Shown in pieces: positions 6,629 to 9,769 of a stretch of 9,769 nt of DNA. Source of the DNA: an uncultured Bacteroidales bacterium (GTDB lineage: Bacteria; Bacteroidota; Bacteroidia; Bacteroidales; UBA932); contig CAMJRT010000031.1 of the NCBI GenBank assembly GCA_946408295.1, positions 1 to 9,769 on the forward strand, read 5' to 3'. Within the stretch, counting starts at the first letter, position 1, and each line of letters begins with the position of its first letter. Below the pieces are notes generated by a model, which saw nothing but the letters and a program-made list of their open reading frames with translations, had not been told where the DNA came from and did no database searches. The position numbers and the translations under genes are program-made.

Positions 6629-8272
6629 ATGAAAAGTATCAAACTCTTTACCGCTGCCGTTCTCGGCTTGGCGATGATTGCTTGCAGCAACCCCAAGAAG
6701 ATGGCAGAACAGGCTGAAAACGTGACCGTTGTTTGTCAGCCCGAAACCCTCGAAGTGGTCGCAGGAAAAGTCGACGTCAAAGTCGATGTCACCTATCCCG
6801 CTGATTATTTTCTCCCCGATGTTTACCTGAAAGTGACCCCCGTCGTCGTGTACGAGGGCGGTGAGTTCAACCTCAATGAACTTACCTATCAGGGCGAGAA
6901 AGTGCAGGACAACTTCAAAGTCGTCCCCACCGCCGGCGGTACTGTCACCGAAAACCTCTCCTTCGAATTCCAGCCGGGTATGGAAAAATGCTACCTGGAA
7001 CTCCGCGGAGTCGTTTCTAAAGGCAAACAATCCGTCGACCTCCCCAGCAAGAAAGCGGCTGACGGCTGCAATGTAACGTACATGCTCGTCAGCAAATGCG
7101 GCAAGGTCGACTACAAAGCCGACAACTATCAGGAAGTCCTCTTCGAGAACCCTGAGGCCCAGATTCTCTACACCATCGGTTCCGCCGATGTCCGCGGTTC
7201 CCAGCTGACCGCCAAAAACGTGAAAGACTTCCAGGCCGCCCTGAAAGAGGCCAAAGCCAACGAGCGCAAGACCGTCACCGGAGTCGATGTGGTCGCTTAT
7301 GCCTCCCCCGACGGTGGCGAAGAGCTCAACACCAAACTCTCCGACAAACGTTCCAACAGCGCCAACAAAGCGTTCGGTAAAGTCGTCAAAGACAAAGATG
7401 TCGCCGCCGGCGATGTCCGCAGCATCGGTCAGGACTGGGAAGGCTTCCGTGAGCTGGTCGCCAATTCCGACATCGAAGACAAAGACCTGATTATCCGCGT
7501 GCTCGAAATGTACAGCGACCCCGCTGTCCGCGAGCAGGAAATCAAGAATATGTCCGCCGTTTACAAGACCCTGGCCAAGAAGGTTCTCCCCGAACTGCGC
7601 CGCGCCCGTTTCATCGCGACCGTCGAGAACAAGAACTTCACCGCCGAAGAACTCGCCACCCTCGTGGATGAGAACATCGACGTGCTCGATGAAGAAGCCC
7701 TCCTCCGCGCCGCCGCCAACAAAGAGAAAGACGCCGACAAGGTGGCCATCTATCGCAAGGCCGTCGAGAAATTCGCCAGCGCCCGTGCCCAGTACAACCT
7801 CGCCGTCGCGCTCTTCAAGAGCGGTGACAAGGCTGCTGCGAAGGCCGAACTGGACAAATGCGCCAAAGATGCGGATGTGAACAACTTCTACGGTGTGCTC
7901 GCTCTGACCGACAATGACATCGCCGCCGCCGCGAACTTCTTCGCCGCTTCCGGTAACGACACGTCCAAGAAGAACGCCGCCGTGGTGGACATCCTCAACG
8001 GCAACTACAGCGCCGCTGCTTCCAAACTCTCCGGTGAGAAAGGCTTCAACGCCGCGCTGGCCGCCGTCCTTGTAGGCAACTATTCCGCCGCCGAGCAGGC
8101 ACTTTCCTGCGACTGCGCTGACAAATGCCCGAAGTGCGCCTACCTGGCCGCCGTCATCGCCGCCCGTCAGGGCAAGGCCGATGTGGTCAAAGCCCAGCTT
8201 GAGAAAGTGGCCGGCAACGCCGAGCTCGCCGCCCGCGCCGCCAAGGACATCGAATTTGCGAAGTTCAACTAA
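6629..8272 (+). CDS. Outer-membrane-type lipoprotein with OmpA-like segment and TPR-like C-terminus
   Basis: A 547-residue lipoprotein: Lys-containing N-terminus, hydrophobic stretch and lipobox ending at Cys19 (LAMIAC). The mature start SNPKKMAEQ lacks the acidic run typical of surface-exported Bacteroidota lipoproteins, so it is probably periplasm-facing. Residues 35-160 look like a beta-rich domain. Residues 215-255 (VDVVAYASPDGGEELN, then LSDKRS) resemble the OmpA peptidoglycan-binding core, with SPDG, N234, L237-S238 and R241 near the expected places. From about 330 onward the protein is helical and TPR-like (RAQYNLAVALFKSGDKAAAK, 386-405, and repeats). A cysteine cluster C494-X-C496-X3-C500-X2-C503 lies near the end. 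The gene is Ala-rich with strong use of C-ending codons such as GCC and GTC, and has its own promoter and strong terminator, which fits high expression. The protein type is familiar from Bacteroidales; a cell-wall tethering role is inferred. Confidence 0.85.
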   Translation: MKSIKLFTAAVLGLAMIACSNPKKMAEQAENVTVVCQPETLEVVAGKVDVKVDVTYPADYFLPDVYLKVTPVVVYEGGEFNLNELTYQGEKVQDNFKVVPTAGGTVTENLSFEFQPGMEKCYLELRGVVSKGKQSVDLPSKKAADGCNVTYMLVSKCGKVDYKADNYQEVLFENPEAQILYTIGSADVRGSQLTAKNVKDFQAALKEAKANERKTVTGVDVVAYASPDGGEELNTKLSDKRSNSANKAFGKVVKDKDVAAGDVRSIGQDWEGFRELVANSDIEDKDLIIRVLEMYSDPAVREQEIKNMSAVYKTLAKKVLPELRRARFIATVENKNFTAEELATLVDENIDVLDEEALLRAAANKEKDADKVAIYRKAVEKFASARAQYNLAVALFKSGDKAAAKAELDKCAKDADVNNFYGVLALTDNDIAAAANFFAASGNDTSKKNAAVVDILNGNYSAAASKLSGEKGFNAALAAVLVGNYSAAEQALSCDCADKCPKCAYLAAVIAARQGKADVVKAQLEKVAGNAELAARAAKDIEFAKFN

Positions 8273-8290
8273 TCTTATTTTCATCCCCTG

Positions 8291-8324
8291 AAAAGAGTTG
8301 GCCCCGACGGTCAACTCTTTTTTT
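8291..8324 (+). terminator. Intrinsic terminator of the lipoprotein gene
   Basis: AAAAGAGTTGGCC (8291-8303) pairs with GGTCAACTCTTTT (8309-8321), including one G-T wobble, across a 5-base loop, and a 7-base T run overlaps the end (8318-8324). It begins 18 bases after the stop at 8272 and separates the lipoprotein gene from secDF. Confidence 0.9.
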
Positions 8325-8367
8325 ATATTATATTCCAAAAAGCGGCGGAAAAGTCAGAAAAAAATTG

Positions 8368-8375
8368 TAAATTTG
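8368..8375 (+). promoter_or_regulatory. -7 promoter element for secDF
   Basis: TAAATTTG matches TAnnTTTG exactly, 36 bases before the secDF ATG. No TTTG is present at the -33 position. Together with the terminator just upstream, it indicates that secDF has its own transcript. Confidence 0.55.
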
Positions 8376-8411
8376 CGCCCTTATTGGAATTTATTTTAAA
8401 ATTGTATAACT

Positions 8412-9769
8412 ATGCAAAGTAAAGGTGCAATCAAACTGGTGGCAGTCTTGCTTATTCTGGCTTGCTGCTGGCAATTGTCTTTCACCCTCGTCAGCAAGAT
8501 TGTCGAAGGAAAGGCCGATGACAAGGCCGAAGCGGCGGCCATCGCAGCCCGGGCCGACAGTGTCGCATTTTCCAAAGTGGCCGAAGCCGACCAGGCTTAC
8601 TATCTGGACGATGTCCGCAAGGAAGCAAAAGCCCATTATCTGGACTCGATTTCCGCGCAGAAAGTGTATTTCGGATACACGTACAAATCCGTCAAAGAAA
8701 AAGAGATCAATCTGGGTCTGGACTTGAAGGGCGGTATGAACGTGATGCTGCAAGTGCAGTTGGAAGACTTGGTGAAAGCCCTCTCCGACTACAACCGCAG
8801 CCCTGAATTCCTCACATCTGTCGAGCAGGCCAAGAAAAACAGCGTCAACTCCGCCAAGGATTTCATCACCCTCTTCGGGGAAGCCTGGCAGCAAAACGCG
8901 AACGGCCGTCGCCTGAGCGAGATTTTCGGCACGTATGAGATGCATGAGAAGATTCATCCCGAATCTACGGACGAGCAGGTCATCGCCGTCATCCGCAAAG
9001 AAGCGGAGAGCGCCATCAGCAACTCTTTCAATGTGTTGCGCAACCGTATCGACCGCTTCGGTGTGACCCAGCCCAGCATCCAGAAGATTGGCAACACCGG
9101 CCGCATCCTCGTGGAACTCCCGGGCGTCAAAGAACCTGAGCGTGTCCGTAAACTCCTCCAGGGTACCGCCTCCCTCGAATTTTGGGCGACCTATGAGAAT
9201 TCCGAGATTTATCCTTTCCTCGCGGAGGCCAATAAGTTGCTCTCCGAATTGGAAGGTGCAGGCGAAGTGGAAGAAGCACCCGTTGCCGCGACCGACTCAC
9301 TGGCTGCCCAGTTGGAAGGTGACGACGCCGCTGCGCTGGCCAAGTTCAAAAAGCAAAATCCCCTCTTTGCCGTCCTCAGCCCCAACTCCTATCAGGGCGG
9401 ACTGGGTAAGGGAGCCTGCATCGGCTACGCCAACTACTCCGACACGGCCAAGGTCAACCGCTATCTGGCCATGCCGCAAGTTCAAGCTCTTTTCCCGGCT
9501 GAATTCAAGCCGATGTGGACGGTCAAACCGTCCGAGTATATCCCGGGTGGAAACACTTACGAACTCGTTGCCATCAAGTCCACCACGGTGGATGGGAAAG
9601 CTCCTCTCGACGGTGAGGCGGTCACCGACGCCCGCGTCAACTTTGGCAGTGGCAGAGGTGGCAACCCCGATGTCTCGATGACGATGAATGCGGAAGGCGC
9701 CAACACCTGGGCCCAGATGACCAAAGACAACATCGGCCGCCAGATCGCCATCGTGCTTGACGGTATGGT
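8412..9769 (+). CDS. secDF: Protein translocase SecDF (SecD part; 3' end outside the window)
   Basis: SecDF uses the proton gradient to pull exported proteins through SecYEG from the periplasmic side. The reading frame stays open from the ATG at 8412 to the end of the window (452 complete codons) and is cut by the window edge, not broken. TM1 lies at about 5-27, followed by a long charged helical stretch (about 28-90), then the SecD signature NLGLDLKGGMNVMLQV (100-115). Residues 204-227 (NSFNVLRNRIDRFGVTQPSIQKIG) and ILVELPGVKEPERVRKLLQG are the conserved start of the large periplasmic P1 domain, which continues to TWAQMTKDNIGRQIAIVLDG. I name it secDF because Bacteroidota normally fuse SecD and SecF; the SecF half is not visible, so that is inference. 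The start has no Shine-Dalgarno, as usual in the phylum. Confidence 0.92.
   Translation, partial: MQSKGAIKLVAVLLILACCWQLSFTLVSKIVEGKADDKAEAAAIAARADSVAFSKVAEADQAYYLDDVRKEAKAHYLDSISAQKVYFGYTYKSVKEKEINLGLDLKGGMNVMLQVQLEDLVKALSDYNRSPEFLTSVEQAKKNSVNSAKDFITLFGEAWQQNANGRRLSEIFGTYEMHEKIHPESTDEQVIAVIRKEAESAISNSFNVLRNRIDRFGVTQPSIQKIGNTGRILVELPGVKEPERVRKLLQGTASLEFWATYENSEIYPFLAEANKLLSELEGAGEVEEAPVAATDSLAAQLEGDDAAALAKFKKQNPLFAVLSPNSYQGGLGKGACIGYANYSDTAKVNRYLAMPQVQALFPAEFKPMWTVKPSEYIPGGNTYELVAIKSTTVDGKAPLDGEAVTDARVNFGSGRGGNPDVSMTMNAEGANTWAQMTKDNIGRQIAIVLDGM

Noticed and set aside
6581..8338. Open frame of 585 codons on the minus strand opposite the lipoprotein gene
   Set aside because: It starts inside the lipoprotein terminator region and runs through to the promoter of the plus-strand gene. 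The translation is Gly-, Val- and Phe-rich with no signal or motif, as expected from the complement of a gene dominated by GCC, GTC and GAC codons.
8391..8957. Open frame of 188 codons on the minus strand opposite the start of secDF
   Set aside because: The plus-strand frame from 8412 has the SecD signature and continues open to the window end, so this is its shadow.

Overview
The window reads as a chromosomal piece of a Bacteroidota genome, most likely order Bacteroidales with moderately high GC. Four things point there. Promoters carry the Bacteroidota -7 element TAnnTTTG instead of a sigma-70 -10 box. Start codons mostly lack a strong Shine-Dalgarno and sit in A/T-rich leaders. SecD appears to belong to the fused SecDF type. 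The order sigma-54 activator, lptE, small TPR-like gene, secG is one I recall as common in Bacteroidales. Species cannot be set from the sequence.

Layout. (1) 97-1644 (+): a stand-alone ATPase of the AAA-ATPase-like/DUF1703 family with a C-terminal PD-(D/E)XK nuclease-like domain, with its own -7 promoter element. It ends at a bidirectional terminator (1648-1677) shared with the convergent clpB. (2) 1676-3721 (-): a ClpB disaggregase that has no N-terminal substrate-binding domain and a contracted loop in the second ATPase domain. Upstream of it lies a nested palindrome overlapping the likely -33 promoter element. (3) 3875-6505 (-): a tight operon of a sigma-54 activator without a sensory domain, lptE (LPS transport lipoprotein), a TPR-like gene and secG (translocon subunit). 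(4) 6506-6628: a divergent promoter region with two facing copies of the same -7 sequence. (5) 6629-8272 (+): an Ala-rich lipoprotein with an OmpA-like central segment and TPR-like C-terminus, closed by a strong terminator. (6) 8412 to the window end (+): the N-terminal 452 codons of secDF.

How they fit together. Most genes serve the cell envelope and protein quality control: SecG and SecDF in translocation, LptE in LPS assembly, an outer-membrane-type lipoprotein, and ClpB rescuing aggregates. The sigma-54 activator is the first gene of the lptE-secG operon, so its level is tied to theirs, but no sigma-54 (-24/-12) promoter is visible here. No RNA gene, CRISPR array, insertion sequence or att site was found. 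No stretch over 300 bases lacks a gene.

I do not see a clearly new multi-gene system. The observations most worth following are the reduced ClpB (two separate reductions), the palindromic operator candidate at its promoter, and a four-cysteine cluster in the 6629-8272 lipoprotein.
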